From positions 1 through 64,000 of the forward strand of contig NZ_LZSE01000036.1 in assembly GCF_001665295.1 (NCBI RefSeq): a stretch of 64,000 nt of DNA. The letters are read 5' to 3'. The DNA comes from Mycobacterium sp. 1554424.7 (lineage in GTDB: Bacteria > Actinomycetota > Actinomycetes > Mycobacteriales > Mycobacteriaceae). Below the pieces are notes generated by a model, which saw nothing but the letters and a program-made list of their open reading frames with translations, did no database searches and was not told the DNA's origin. Every line of letters starts with the position of its first letter. Within the stretch, counting starts at the first letter, position 1. Shown one piece after another: positions 24,727-33,042 of the stretch. Position numbers and translations under genes: made by a program.

Positions 24727-26466
24727 ATGACCTACGACCTGATCATCCGGGGCGGAACCGTGGTGGACGGCACCGGAGCGCCGGCGCGGACCGCCGATGT
24801 CGCGGTGAGCGACGGCATCGTCGCGGAGGTCGGCCGCGTCGACGGCTCCGCCAAACGCACGATCGACGCCGACGGGCTAACTGTGACACCGGGATTCGTC
24901 GACGTGCACACGCATTACGACGGGCAGGCGACCTGGGATCCACATCTCACCCCGTCGTGCTGGCATGGCGTGACGACGGCGATCATGGGCAATTGCGGCA
25001 TCGGTTTCGCGCCCGTGCGGCCCGATCGGCACGACTGGCTCGTCGACCTGATGGAAGGGGTCGAGGACATTCCGGGTTCCGCGCTGTCGGAGGGCATCAC
25101 GTGGGAATGGGAGTCGTTCGGCGAGTATCTGGACGCCCTCGAGCGGATGCCGCGCGCGGTGGACGTGGCCGCCCAGATCCCGCACGCGGCCGTGCGCGGC
25201 TTCGTCATGGGCGAGCGCGCACATGACACCGCGACGCGGGCGGACCTCGACGCGATGAGCCGCATCGTCGCCGACGGCCTGCGAGCCGGGGCGCTGGGCA
25301 TGTCTTTCGGTCGCACGGCGGGGCATCGCAGCGCGTCGGGCGAGCCCGTGCCGGGGACCTACTCCGAGGAGGACGAGCTCGCCGCCCTGATGGCCGAGAT
25401 GGCCGAGGTGGGTTCCGGTGTGCTGCAAGTGGTTCCGGCCGGTGTGGGCGGCGCGATGGGCGGCGACGGGCGCCACTCGATCGACGCCGAGATCGAGTGG
25501 ATCACGCGGCTGGGGCGGCAGTACCGGATACCGCTGACCTTCCTGGCGATGGTCAACGAGCAGGACCCGCACGATTGGCGGAACTGGTTCGCGTCGGTGC
25601 ATGAGGCCAACGCGTCCGGCGCGGCGATCCGGCCGCAAGTCGCCAGCCGGGCCTTCGGAATGTTGATGGGCCACCAATCGCGGATGAATCCCTTCCGGCA
25701 TCGCCCGACGTATCGGCCGTTGATGGAACTGCCTCTGGCCCAACGCATTCGACGGCTCCGTGATCCGGACGTCCGGGCGCAAATCCTCGCCGATGCGCCC
25801 GAGCCGTCGCCCCAAGCCACCGCCGACCAGCTCAACACGCACATCTTCAAGCGCCTGTATCCGCTCGGCGAAGCGCTCGACTACGAACCCGCGCCCGAAG
25901 ACAGCATCGCCGCGATCGCCGAACGCGAGCGCCGTGACCCCTGGGAGGTCACCTACGACGTGCTGCTCGGCGCGCAGGGACGCGAATTCCTGCTGCTGCC
26001 CCTGCTGAACTACGCCGGCAACAACTACGACCACCTGTACAACATGATGGCCGACCCGGTGAGCCTGCAGGGGCTGGGCGACGGCGGCGCGCACTGCGGG
26101 ATCATCTGCGACGCCAGCATGACGACATACCTGCTCTCGCACTGGGTGGGCAAGCGGACCCGGGGGCCGGGCCTGCCGCTGGAGACCGCGGTGCACCGCC
26201 TCACCGGCGATCCCGCGGGTTTCTACGGGCTGGGGGATCGCGGCCTGCTCGCCCCCGGGCGGCGCGCCGACATCAACCTCATCGACCTGGATCGGCTGCG
26301 GCTGCACTACCCGGAGCGGGTGGAGGATCTGCCGGGCGGCGCGGCCCGGTTGATCCAGCGCTCGGACGGCTATGTCGAGACGATGGTGCTGGGCCAGACC
26401 GTCGTCGCCGAAGGCGAACCGACCGACGCGCGGCCCGGCGGTCTGGTCCGGGGAGGCCGCGCCTAG
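24727..26466 (+). CDS. Amidohydrolase family protein (N-acyl-D-amino-acid deacylase-like)
   Basis: Protein of 579 aa. It opens with MTYDLIIRGGTVVDGTGAPA, has the metal-binding HxH in FVDVHTHYDGQATWDP and ends with the composite-barrel segment GLLAPGRRADINLIDLDRL. The size and motifs fit the D-aminoacylase/N-acyl-D-amino-acid deacylase subgroup, which hydrolyses amide bonds of N-acyl amino acids or related cyclic amides using zinc. A GAGGAGG ribosome site precedes the ATG. The stop codon interlocks with that of the convergent repeat-domain gene in a CTAG palindrome. The actual substrate is not predictable. Confidence 0.9.
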   Translation: MTYDLIIRGGTVVDGTGAPARTADVAVSDGIVAEVGRVDGSAKRTIDADGLTVTPGFVDVHTHYDGQATWDPHLTPSCWHGVTTAIMGNCGIGFAPVRPDRHDWLVDLMEGVEDIPGSALSEGITWEWESFGEYLDALERMPRAVDVAAQIPHAAVRGFVMGERAHDTATRADLDAMSRIVADGLRAGALGMSFGRTAGHRSASGEPVPGTYSEEDELAALMAEMAEVGSGVLQVVPAGVGGAMGGDGRHSIDAEIEWITRLGRQYRIPLTFLAMVNEQDPHDWRNWFASVHEANASGAAIRPQVASRAFGMLMGHQSRMNPFRHRPTYRPLMELPLAQRIRRLRDPDVRAQILADAPEPSPQATADQLNTHIFKRLYPLGEALDYEPAPEDSIAAIAERERRDPWEVTYDVLLGAQGREFLLLPLLNYAGNNYDHLYNMMADPVSLQGLGDGGAHCGIICDASMTTYLLSHWVGKRTRGPGLPLETAVHRLTGDPAGFYGLGDRGLLAPGRRADINLIDLDRLRLHYPERVEDLPGGAARLIQRSDGYVETMVLGQTVVAEGEPTDARPGGLVRGGRA

Positions 26467-27023
26467 GCGGCCTGTCCCAAACCGAAAACCGTTACCCGGT
26501 AATTGATGTCGACCGGTACGTTGTCGATCCACACACCGACGTCAACTCCGCTGTTGTCCGGGTCTGGGACGATCTGTTGCACGGTCAGTCTTGCCCCGCC
26601 GAATAGGGGTCTCTGCCCGGTCGCGTCCATCTCGCAGACGCTCGCCCAAAGGTCGGTGTGGTTCTGAATAGCAGGGTGCCGGATTGTCACTCGTTGATGC
26701 CCTCGACCCCGCACGACAGGACCAAGCAGCCCAAAGACCGGCCGGGTGTCTGCCAAGAAATCATCGTGATAGACCTCGATACGGTAGTTGATGTCGTCGG
26801 GGACATTGTCGATCCAGAAGTCGACGTTCACAGCCTCGTCATCGCGCGGCACTATTTGTTGGATCGTTAGAAAGGCCCCACCGTATATGGGATGTTGACC
26901 AAGACGGTCCATTTCGCAAATCGTGGCCCACATGAATGATTGGCTGTTCGCACCGGGAATACTCAATTGCTCGACCAGCTTGCCTCTGCCGGTCCCAAGA
27001 AAGCGGAAAGGGGTGATTGTCAT
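26463..27023 (-). CDS. Unrecognised protein with two copies of a repeated domain
   Basis: Protein of 186 aa with no signal peptide or membrane segment, built of two copies of a unit of about 80-90 residues. Each copy runs: W A [TS] [IV] C E M D..G..P[IL][FY]GGA.LT[VI]QQIVP, an Asp-rich turn, V[DN]V.[VF]WIDNVP.DINYR[VI].V[YF]. A linker shares GRGHQRVTI with the neighbouring gene. The strand-turn pattern suggests a beta sandwich. A clear ribosome site (AGGAG) precedes the ATG, so the gene looks real. I do not recognise the family. It is co-directional with the single-copy gene 8 nt upstream, and codon usage here is less GC-rich than in its neighbours. Confidence 0.8.
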   Translation of the reverse strand: MTITPFRFLGTGRGKLVEQLSIPGANSQSFMWATICEMDRLGQHPIYGGAFLTIQQIVPRDDEAVNVDFWIDNVPDDINYRIEVYHDDFLADTRPVFGLLGPVVRGRGHQRVTIRHPAIQNHTDLWASVCEMDATGQRPLFGGARLTVQQIVPDPDNSGVDVGVWIDNVPVDINYRVTVFGLGQAA

Positions 27024-27031
27024 CGTGGCTC

Positions 27032-27316
27032 CTACAGGCCGGACGCAATGTAGAGGGTCACGCGATAGGAAATGTCGACCGGCGTAGCGTCAATCCACAC
27101 CATCACGTCACATCTGTGGTTGTCGTAATCGGGCACGACCTGCTGAACCGTCAAGAAGGGGTCGCCGTCAATCGGCAGGTTCCCCGTCGGCGCCATCTCC
27201 GTGACCGTGGCCCACATGCCGGCATTGGTATCGATGACGTTATGCTCGAAGCTGACCCGTTGATGCCCTCGGCCCCGAAGAATGTCGCCGAGGACTGGGA
27301 AAATGATTGCTGGCAC
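27032..27316 (-). CDS. Unrecognised small protein, single copy of the same repeated domain
   Basis: Protein of 94 aa starting at GTG with GGAG 6 nt upstream. It carries RGRGHQRVSFEH, WATVTEMAPTGNLPI, FLTVQQVVPDYDN and VWIDATPVDISYRVTLY, matching both units of the 186-aa protein that follows. It is the first of two genes in a small operon. No cysteines, signal sequence or catalytic motif stand out. The three copies within 850 bp suggest duplication of an oligomerising or ligand-binding module. Function unknown. Confidence 0.8.
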   Translation of the reverse strand: MPAIIFPVLGDILRGRGHQRVSFEHNVIDTNAGMWATVTEMAPTGNLPIDGDPFLTVQQVVPDYDNHRCDVMVWIDATPVDISYRVTLYIASGL

Positions 27317-27425
27317 TCAGGTCTCCTGTGTAGAAGGGTCGCCTTCGTGAGGGCGCTGTGTGATATTAGCCACTTGGGTCAGGACCGGTCCAGCAGGACG
27401 TAAAGCCGCCGCAGCGGTCGTCTAG

Positions 27426-27534
27426 TTCGATGGTGGCGACCCGCCACGCCCGGCTACGCCGCGCTTGCGATCGCCACTCGTTTCGATGGTGGCGACCCGC
27501 CACGCCCGGCTACGCCGCGCTTGCGATCGCCACT
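27426..27534. repeat. Two tandem copies of a 53-nt GC-rich repeat abutting the cutinase stop
   Basis: Copies at 27426-27478 and 27482-27534 appear identical, separated by 3 nt (period 56). Each begins TTCGATGGTGGCGACCCGCC and ends TTGCGATCGCCACT. Within each copy GTGGCGA and TCGCCAC form a perfect 7-bp stem enclosing a GC-rich loop. Copy two ends inside the cutinase stop codon. Elements of this composition are, in my recollection, frequent at gene ends in mycobacteria and may act as terminators or spread as small repeats. Confidence 0.85.
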
Positions 27535-28228
27535 AAAGCCGACCCGCGGCGAAATCGGCCGCCTGGTCGACCATTCCGGCCTCGACGTATTGCCGGTGCG
27601 CCGCCGGGAATCCCGATCCCGAACAGACCGGATCGTTGGGCACGCACAAATCGATCGTCTTGGGCGCGTACAGCGGGCCGACCGTGACCGGCGGCTCGTT
27701 GATGATGCTCATGAATTGGGTCGACGGCTTGCCGAAGAGGGCGACGGCGGCGACGTGGTTTGCGACGTCGGGCGGCATCGGCTGGAGCGGCTGCGCAAGG
27801 TTCGCCCCATCGGGGACCATGTTCGCGGTGACGAAGCCCATCACGGCCGCGCCCTGCGAATATCCGCCCAGCACCATCTTGGTTCTGGGGCAGCTCGTCG
27901 CCATGGACTCGACGTGGTGGCCGGCGTCGGCGATGCCGTCGATGGCGGTGGGGAAGTCCGTGGTGGCGGGGTAGTTGACCGGATACACACCCAGCGATCG
28001 AGTGCCGACGCGGGAGCGCAGCGTGTCGACGAAATCCTGGCCGACGCGGCCGACGCCGGGGGGCTCGGTGGTGCCTCGGGCGAATACCACCTCGACGTCG
28101 GGGCAAGGTTCGGCGGATGCGGAGGGAACGAGCGCAATCGGCAGCGCCCAAATCGGCGCCACCGCAGCACAAATGAGGCGGACGAGGGGAGGTAGCTGCA
28201 CGCAGGAAATTTTGACACAAGCCGACAC
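27533..28228 (-). CDS. Secreted cutinase family esterase
   Basis: Protein of 231 aa. An N-terminal signal peptide ends near PSASAEPCP. The cutinase core follows: CPDVEVVFARGTTEPPGVGRVG, the nucleophile elbow GGYSQGAAV, the catalytic Asp in LCVPNDPVCSG and the catalytic His in AAHRQYVEAG. Paired cysteines at the start and near the Asp are as expected for disulfides. Mycobacterial cutinase-like proteins hydrolyse esters and lipids in the envelope or outside. The gene ends on the tandem repeat. In H37Rv a cutinase gene (cut1, recalled as Rv1758) lies close to the same conserved region, but orthology was not tested. Confidence 0.93.
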   Translation of the reverse strand: MSACVKISCVQLPPLVRLICAAVAPIWALPIALVPSASAEPCPDVEVVFARGTTEPPGVGRVGQDFVDTLRSRVGTRSLGVYPVNYPATTDFPTAIDGIADAGHHVESMATSCPRTKMVLGGYSQGAAVMGFVTANMVPDGANLAQPLQPMPPDVANHVAAVALFGKPSTQFMSIINEPPVTVGPLYAPKTIDLCVPNDPVCSGSGFPAAHRQYVEAGMVDQAADFAAGRL

Positions 28229-28257
28229 CGGCCGCTCGGTGGGACGTTGCGGCGGTG

Positions 28258-29043
28258 TCAGGGGTGATTTCGACTCGCGCCGATGCCGTGCTGGGGGGCC
28301 ATGCAGAACAGCAGTTTTCCGAAGACGATCTGCTGGCTCACCTGCACGGCCACTGTGACCACTTCATAGTCGAGGAACGGAAGCACAGTCACCCCAGGGA
28401 TCGTTTTCACAACGGCGGCCCAATGTGCCTGATCGTCGCTGTTAGTGGCGGCGTATAGCTTCATGTCGGACGCGCAGAACGGAAAAAGCTCGCCGACGGC
28501 GATGGCTTCAGAGATTGCCGACGCGACGCCGGGTTTCTCTGCTATCCCGTAGTCGTCCAGGCTGATCACGCCCCGTGGACCGGTGTGCTTGGCTGCCAGC
28601 CGGATGTCGTCCCTGACGCACTGATAGTTGTGGCAGCCGTCGATGTGGGTGAAGCGCAAGGCCGGTAGCTCGGTCAACTTCGCGGAGTCACAGATTCTGA
28701 TGTCGAGTCGGTCTCGGCTGTGATACTGATCCCAATTGCGGCAGAACTCCGCGACTTCCAGACCGCCGTAGGCCAACCGGTCCTCGACCGCAATGTCCTC
28801 GTGCGACGCCATCTTCTCAAACAGATCGCACGCGATGAGGCGCTCATTCGAGCGTAGGCCGCAGCCCATCAGTATGGCCGATTTACCCCGGTAGACCCCG
28901 ATCTCCAACAGGTCGCCGGCGACGCCGCGCTCTAGCTGTTGGGCCAGGATGAAGTCGAACAGCATGAAGTCGGCAACAAAGAAGAAGCCGGGAACCTGCT
29001 CAAACCCGCGAGCGTATTGTTCGGCGGTCTCAAGCTTCGGCAT
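28258..29043 (-). CDS. Class I SAM-dependent methyltransferase (Methyltransf_24/CmcI-like)
   Basis: Protein of 261 aa. Motif I is GDLLEIGVYRGKSAILM, an acidic residue follows in ACDLFEKM, and FTHIDGCHNYQCVRDDI with ISLDDYG matches the metal-binding Asp/His pattern of cephalosporin-hydroxylase/macrocin-type O-methyltransferases. Such enzymes methylate hydroxyls on sugars or secondary metabolites. It is divergent from a glycosyltransferase of the glycopeptidolipid-related type, suggesting a sugar-modifying pair. Codon usage is less GC-rich than in flanking genes, a hint of horizontal acquisition. Confidence 0.88.
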   Translation of the reverse strand: MPKLETAEQYARGFEQVPGFFFVADFMLFDFILAQQLERGVAGDLLEIGVYRGKSAILMGCGLRSNERLIACDLFEKMASHEDIAVEDRLAYGGLEVAEFCRNWDQYHSRDRLDIRICDSAKLTELPALRFTHIDGCHNYQCVRDDIRLAAKHTGPRGVISLDDYGIAEKPGVASAISEAIAVGELFPFCASDMKLYAATNSDDQAHWAAVVKTIPGVTVLPFLDYEVVTVAVQVSQQIVFGKLLFCMAPQHGIGASRNHP

Positions 29044-29288
29044 TCAGATCAGCCCCGAGCAGCCTTGTCGGCGTCGTACATGGCGCAAGGGTACAGGTCA
29101 CGGTGTGACTCTCCTCGAGTGGCGGCTCTGGGCGCTCCCGGCTACGACGCGAATCTGGCTTGGTTTGACCGCGGCGAAACCCTGTGCGCGTGCGGCCCTT
29201 TCGCCGGCTTCCGGCTTGTCACGTAATATCTGGGCGAATTCGCTGATAGACCGGAGAGGCCGGGGGCGTCCATGGCGAAGGATCCGCG

Positions 29289-30458
29289 ATGAAGTTTGCG
29301 CTGGCAACCTTGGGGAGTCGGGGCGATGTCGAGCCGTACGCCGCCCTCAGCCGGGAGCTGCAGCGCCGCGGTCACGACGTGCGCCTGGCGATCCCGCCTG
29401 ACTATCTCGACTTCGTCGAGTCGGCAGGGCTTACCGCGGTCGGCCACGGCATGGACCGCGCGGTGCAAAACGCGAATCTGCTCGAGAAGTACGGGAACAC
29501 GCCGAGTCCCATCAGCATGAGCTGGGAAATCATGAAGGACGTCCTCCAACTCTGGCCCGAGCTGGGTACGGCGCTGAGGTCGCTGGCAGAGGGGGCCGAC
29601 CTGCTGTTGACGGACCCCGGCCAGCAGGGGCTGGCCGCGAATGTCGCGGAGTACTACGACATTCCGCTGGCGACGCTGCACTTCTACCCCATAGCGCCGG
29701 TCTCGGAATGGGACGTCACCAAACAGGCTGAAGACGCCCAGCGCCGGGCGCTCGGCCTACCGGAGGAACCGGGTCCCTCGGCCCGACAACCGCTGGAGAT
29801 CCACGCCTACGACGAGTTCTTCTTTCCCTGGCTGGAATCCGAATGGGCGCAATCCGACGTCAGACGGTGTTTTGTCGGCGGGCTGACGCTCGAGTTGCCG
29901 ACGGAGGCTGACGACGACGTCCTGTCATGGATCGCCGCGGGACCGCCGCCGATCTACTTCGGTTTCGGCAGCAGCGTTCGAATCGCGTCACCCGCTCACG
30001 CCTTCGAGATGATCAGTGCGGCCTGCGCGCAGTTAGGCGAGCGCGCGTTGATCTGCAGTGGCTCGAATGAATTCCCCGCGGTGCCGGATTCCGACCACGT
30101 CAAGATCGTGAGCTCGGTGAACCATTCGGCCGTATTTCCCGCTTGCCGAGCGGTCGTCCACCACGGGGGCCCCGGCACCACGTTCGCGGGCATACGGGCC
30201 GGAGTCCCGACCCTGATCCTCTGGGTCTCGGTCGATCAGCCGATGTGGGGGGCTGCGGTCAACCGACTCGGAATCGGCTTGGGGCGGCCCTTCTTCCTCA
30301 CCGAGGAATCGCTGGTCGCGGATCTGCGGTCCATCCTCACCGCGCATTGCGTCACTCGAGTCCGTCAGGTTGCCGCCCAGATGACCGCGCCCGGCGAAAG
30401 TGTTGCCGCCGCCGCCGCTCTCCTGGAAGACGCCGTCCGCCTCGGGCGCGTGGGCTGA
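29289..30458 (+). CDS. Glycosyltransferase family 1 (UGT/rhamnosyltransferase-type)
   Basis: Protein of 389 aa. MKFALATLGSRGDVEPYAALSRELQRRGHDVRLAIP is the classic N-terminus of mycobacterial glycolipid/glycopeptidolipid transferases, and VVHHGGPGTTFAGIRAGVPTLILW is the UGT donor motif. Such enzymes transfer deoxysugars to lipid or peptide cores. Together with the divergent methyltransferase it resembles a minimal sugar-transfer and O-methylation pair; no sugar biosynthesis genes are nearby. The ATG follows a GAAGGA-like ribosome site. Confidence 0.92.
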   Translation: MKFALATLGSRGDVEPYAALSRELQRRGHDVRLAIPPDYLDFVESAGLTAVGHGMDRAVQNANLLEKYGNTPSPISMSWEIMKDVLQLWPELGTALRSLAEGADLLLTDPGQQGLAANVAEYYDIPLATLHFYPIAPVSEWDVTKQAEDAQRRALGLPEEPGPSARQPLEIHAYDEFFFPWLESEWAQSDVRRCFVGGLTLELPTEADDDVLSWIAAGPPPIYFGFGSSVRIASPAHAFEMISAACAQLGERALICSGSNEFPAVPDSDHVKIVSSVNHSAVFPACRAVVHHGGPGTTFAGIRAGVPTLILWVSVDQPMWGAAVNRLGIGLGRPFFLTEESLVADLRSILTAHCVTRVRQVAAQMTAPGESVAAAAALLEDAVRLGRVG

Positions 30459-30482
30459 TCGGCGAAGGCGCAACGGCGGGAT

Positions 30483-30977
30483 TCATTTGTCCACGTCGGG
30501 CCCGGGATGTCGGCCCTGCCGATTCTCAGCCCCCGGTCGGTGCAGGTACGAACCGACGGCTCGCAGGACGCCACGGGCCGTGTACGCGGCCGTCACCACC
30601 GAGAGCACGATCAACAGGATGAACATCGGCAACCAATTGCTGCGGCTGTGGCTGACGTCCCACCAGATCACGGTGAACAGCAGCACGCAAAGGAAGGACA
30701 CGACATCGCGCCAGTTCCCCTTGTAGGTCAGCGCGGCCTTGCGCATCGCACGACTCTTGTCGACGGATTCGATCAGGTCATCGACGCGGGCGTCGATGGT
30801 GCGTCGTAGTTCGGCGCGGCGCTCGGTCGCGTCCGGCGGGAGGCGCTCCAAGAGGTCCATGTCCGCTTTGATCACGTCGCGATAATCGGGGGCCTTGAAT
30901 TGTCCGGCCGCGATCGCCAGCAGCGCCCCGCCGAACACCGGTGCGCTGTTCAACGCGATTTGTCCCAGACCCACCAC
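30483..30977 (-). CDS. Small membrane protein of unknown function
   Basis: Protein of 164 aa starting at GTG. A hydrophobic N-terminal segment (NSAPVFGGALLAIAAGQF) is followed by a charged helical stretch (residues about 30-85) and two transmembrane helices (VVSFLCVLLFTVIWWDV and LPMFILLIVLSVVTAAYTARGV). The C-terminus is basic and probably cytoplasmic. It is convergent with the glycosyltransferase. I recognise no family. Confidence 0.75.
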   Translation of the reverse strand: MVGLGQIALNSAPVFGGALLAIAAGQFKAPDYRDVIKADMDLLERLPPDATERRAELRRTIDARVDDLIESVDKSRAMRKAALTYKGNWRDVVSFLCVLLFTVIWWDVSHSRSNWLPMFILLIVLSVVTAAYTARGVLRAVGSYLHRPGAENRQGRHPGPDVDK

Positions 30978-31037
30978 GTCCGCTCCTCAATCGGCCTTGT
31001 CTGCGTCGCCGTCAAGGCCCGTTCGTCGGGGATGGCA

Positions 31038-31703
31038 TCAGGACGCTCTTGACGGGCGGCCGCGCGCCGGCGCCGGCTCGGCTCCCCGAAGCGCTTCCAT
31101 GCTGCGCACCAGCTGTGGATAGGCGATCGCGGGCCCGATCCAGCGCGTGAGATAGCGCCGCAAATCGACACCGCTGCGCGCCGGCCGGCCCGGGTCCGCG
31201 AGGAAGGAGTGCAGCACCCGCAGCAGGAATTCGTTCAGTTCGTCGAGCCCGGCCTCATCGAAACCGTATGCCTCCCAATCGATGTCGAAGCGATGCAGCA
31301 TCGAACGCCCGAACGCCAACGCGGTGTCGGAGACGATGGAGACGCCCTGGCCGCCACGATGACGCAACACGAATTCGACCTGATTGTCCGAAGGCAACTG
31401 CTCGATGGCGAAGGCCATGCCTTCCGTCATCGCCACGACGGGATCGGTGACGCCTTCAAGCTGCGCCGCCAAGCGGTCGAGAAATCCGTCGGCAGACCGC
31501 ATCGCGGTCGCCACCAGCAACGCCTGGGTGCCGGGGAAGTAGCGATAGACGGTCTGCCGCGTCACGCCCAGCGCCCGCGCCACGTCGGTGATCCGCATGG
31601 CCGGGCCGCGCTCGTCAATGATCTCCTCGGCGGCGTCCAGGATCCGCTGGATCGCCTCCTCGTCCGAGGAGGGCGCGTTACCTGCCCAGCCGTGACTGCG
31701 CAT
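31038..31703 (-). CDS. TetR family transcriptional regulator
   Basis: Protein of 221 aa. The helix-turn-helix is IQRILDAAEEIIDERGPAMRITDVARALGVTRQTVYRYFPGTQALLVA. The C-terminal part is typical of TetR ligand domains. The gene follows another TetR gene in the same direction with a 52-bp gap. No obvious target gene adjoins it on its own strand; the upstream TetR gene or distant loci may be targets. No strong palindrome is seen at its start. Confidence 0.9.
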   Translation of the reverse strand: MRSHGWAGNAPSSDEEAIQRILDAAEEIIDERGPAMRITDVARALGVTRQTVYRYFPGTQALLVATAMRSADGFLDRLAAQLEGVTDPVVAMTEGMAFAIEQLPSDNQVEFVLRHRGGQGVSIVSDTALAFGRSMLHRFDIDWEAYGFDEAGLDELNEFLLRVLHSFLADPGRPARSGVDLRRYLTRWIGPAIAYPQLVRSMEALRGAEPAPARGRPSRAS

Positions 31704-31755
31704 GCTCAGCGAATCCTCACAGCTGGATAATAACGATTGCGTTGGGCGCCTGGGC

Positions 31756-32343
31756 TTATGCGGCGCACTCCTTCAGGATGAGGCCGACGGCCTCGTCGAG
31801 TTGCCCGGCGATCTCTTGATAGCTGACGAATCGGGCCGTCATGAGGGCCCCGGCGAACATCATCTGAAGCGCCGACTTGACCGCGCGCGGCCACCCCGGA
31901 CCCAGCGCGGCCGCGATCCGCCTGGACACCTCGTCGCCGATCTGCTCGCGCAGCGGCTTGACCGCGGGGTCGTCGGCCATCAGCGCCGCGCCGCAGGCGG
32001 TCGCCAGCTCGGGCTCGTCGGCGACCATCAGCGCCATGTCGCGCAACGTCGCGCTGACCCGCGCCTGGGTGCTGTCGTTGACGTCGGTGTGCAGCGGCAG
32101 GTCCCGCAGGAAGCGCAGGTACACCGCCGCCACCAGCGCGCTCTTCGACGGAAAGTACGTGTAGGCGCTCGCCGGCGACACACCGGCGCGGGTCGCGACC
32201 GCGCGCATCGTCAGCGTCGCGTACGACGATTCGCGTAGTTCCGCCAGCCCGGCGTCGAGGACCTTGCGGATCGTCTGCGCCGGGCGCCGGTCGGAACGGC
32301 GGGCCGTCCCGGCGTCGGTGGGAGAACCCGCCTGTCTGGACAC
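31756..32343 (-). CDS. TetR family transcriptional regulator
   Basis: Protein of 195 aa starting at GTG. The DNA-binding domain reads IRKVLDAGLAELRESSYATLTMRAVATRAGVSPASAYTYFPSKSALVAAV. An inverted repeat (CTGGAC/GTCCAG) overlaps its start codon and lies in the 43-bp divergent gap with a methyltransferase gene, so it probably represses both. The two head-to-tail TetR genes share little sequence beyond the HTH. Confidence 0.9.
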   Translation of the reverse strand: MSRQAGSPTDAGTARRSDRRPAQTIRKVLDAGLAELRESSYATLTMRAVATRAGVSPASAYTYFPSKSALVAAVYLRFLRDLPLHTDVNDSTQARVSATLRDMALMVADEPELATACGAALMADDPAVKPLREQIGDEVSRRIAAALGPGWPRAVKSALQMMFAGALMTARFVSYQEIAGQLDEAVGLILKECAA

Positions 32344-32351
32344 CGGTCCAG
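32336..32351. promoter_or_regulatory. Operator-like inverted repeat at the TetR/methyltransferase divergent junction
   Basis: CTGGAC at 32336-32341 and GTCCAG at 32346-32351 are perfect 6-nt arms with a 4-nt centre. The site overlaps the TetR start codon and is 36 nt upstream of the methyltransferase ATG. This position suits autoregulation of a divergent pair. Confidence 0.45.
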
Positions 32352-32386
32352 TCTAGAAACGCGGCGTGCGCTCTAGGGTGGCGCCT

Positions 32387-32932
32387 ATGGCCGAGGACGA
32401 CCGGCGTCGCTGGGACGAGCGGTACGCCACCGCCGGACCGCCGCCGCTGAGCGAGGTCGCGCCGCCGGGCTTCGTGGCGCGCCACGCGGAGCTGTTTCCG
32501 ACGGCGGGACGCGCCCTCGACCTGGCCTGCGGGCAGGGACGCGCTGCGGTGTGGCTGGGCCGCCGCGGGCTGAACGTCTGGGGGTGTGACGTCTCCGCCG
32601 TCGCCATTGACCAGGCCCGCGACTTGGCCCGGCGCGCCGGCGCCGGCGCCCGCTGCCGCTTCGATGTCTTCGATCTCGACGACGGACTGCCGGCCGGCCC
32701 GCCCGCCGACGTCATCCTGTGCCACAACTTCCGCGACCGCCGCCTCGACGGGGCGATCGTCGAGCGCCTGGCGCCGGGCGGGCTGCTGGCCATCGCCGCG
32801 CTGAGCGAGGTCGGGGCCGCGCCGGGACCGTTCCGCGCCGCGCCGGGCGAGCTGCCCGCCGCGTTCGCCGGGCTCGAGCTCGTCGACGCCGGCGAGGGCG
32901 ACGGCCACGCGTGGCTGTTGGCGCGCGGCTGA
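32387..32932 (+). CDS. Class I SAM-dependent methyltransferase (TehB-like)
   Basis: Protein of 181 aa. The N-terminal DRRRWDERYATAGPPP resembles TehB/thiopurine-type methyltransferases, motif I is LDLACGQGRAAVWLGRRG, and VILCHNFRDRRLDGAIVERLAPGGLLAIA supplies motifs II-III. Members methylate small electrophiles, tellurite or thiols, which fits control by a divergent TetR regulator. The start at 32387 gives the canonical short leader. A long hairpin follows the stop. Confidence 0.88.
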   Translation: MAEDDRRRWDERYATAGPPPLSEVAPPGFVARHAELFPTAGRALDLACGQGRAAVWLGRRGLNVWGCDVSAVAIDQARDLARRAGAGARCRFDVFDLDDGLPAGPPADVILCHNFRDRRLDGAIVERLAPGGLLAIAALSEVGAAPGPFRAAPGELPAAFAGLELVDAGEGDGHAWLLARG

Positions 32933-32946
32933 GCCGCCGCCCTCTC

Positions 32947-33000
32947 GAGCCTGCGTCCAGATCGCCAATTTGCCCGAAATCGCGATCTGAGCGCAGGCTC
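32947..33000. terminator. Long imperfect hairpin (GAGCCTGCG...CGCAGGCTC), terminator-like repeat
   Basis: Arms of about 20 nt at 32947-32966 and 32981-33000 pair at 17 of 20 positions, starting GAGCCTGCG and ending CGCAGGCTC, around an AT-richer 14-nt loop. It sits between the methyltransferase and the following crotonase gene on the same strand. I recall very similar hairpins in intergenic spaces of other mycobacteria, so it may be a dispersed terminator-type element. Confidence 0.65.
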
Positions 33001-33042
33001 GGCGCATTCGGATGCGCGTCCCAAACCGGTAATGTCACCACG

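Noticed and set aside
27426-27534. Two-unit CRISPR-like array
   Set aside because: Copies are only 3 nt apart with no spacers and no cas genes; it is a tandem repeat.
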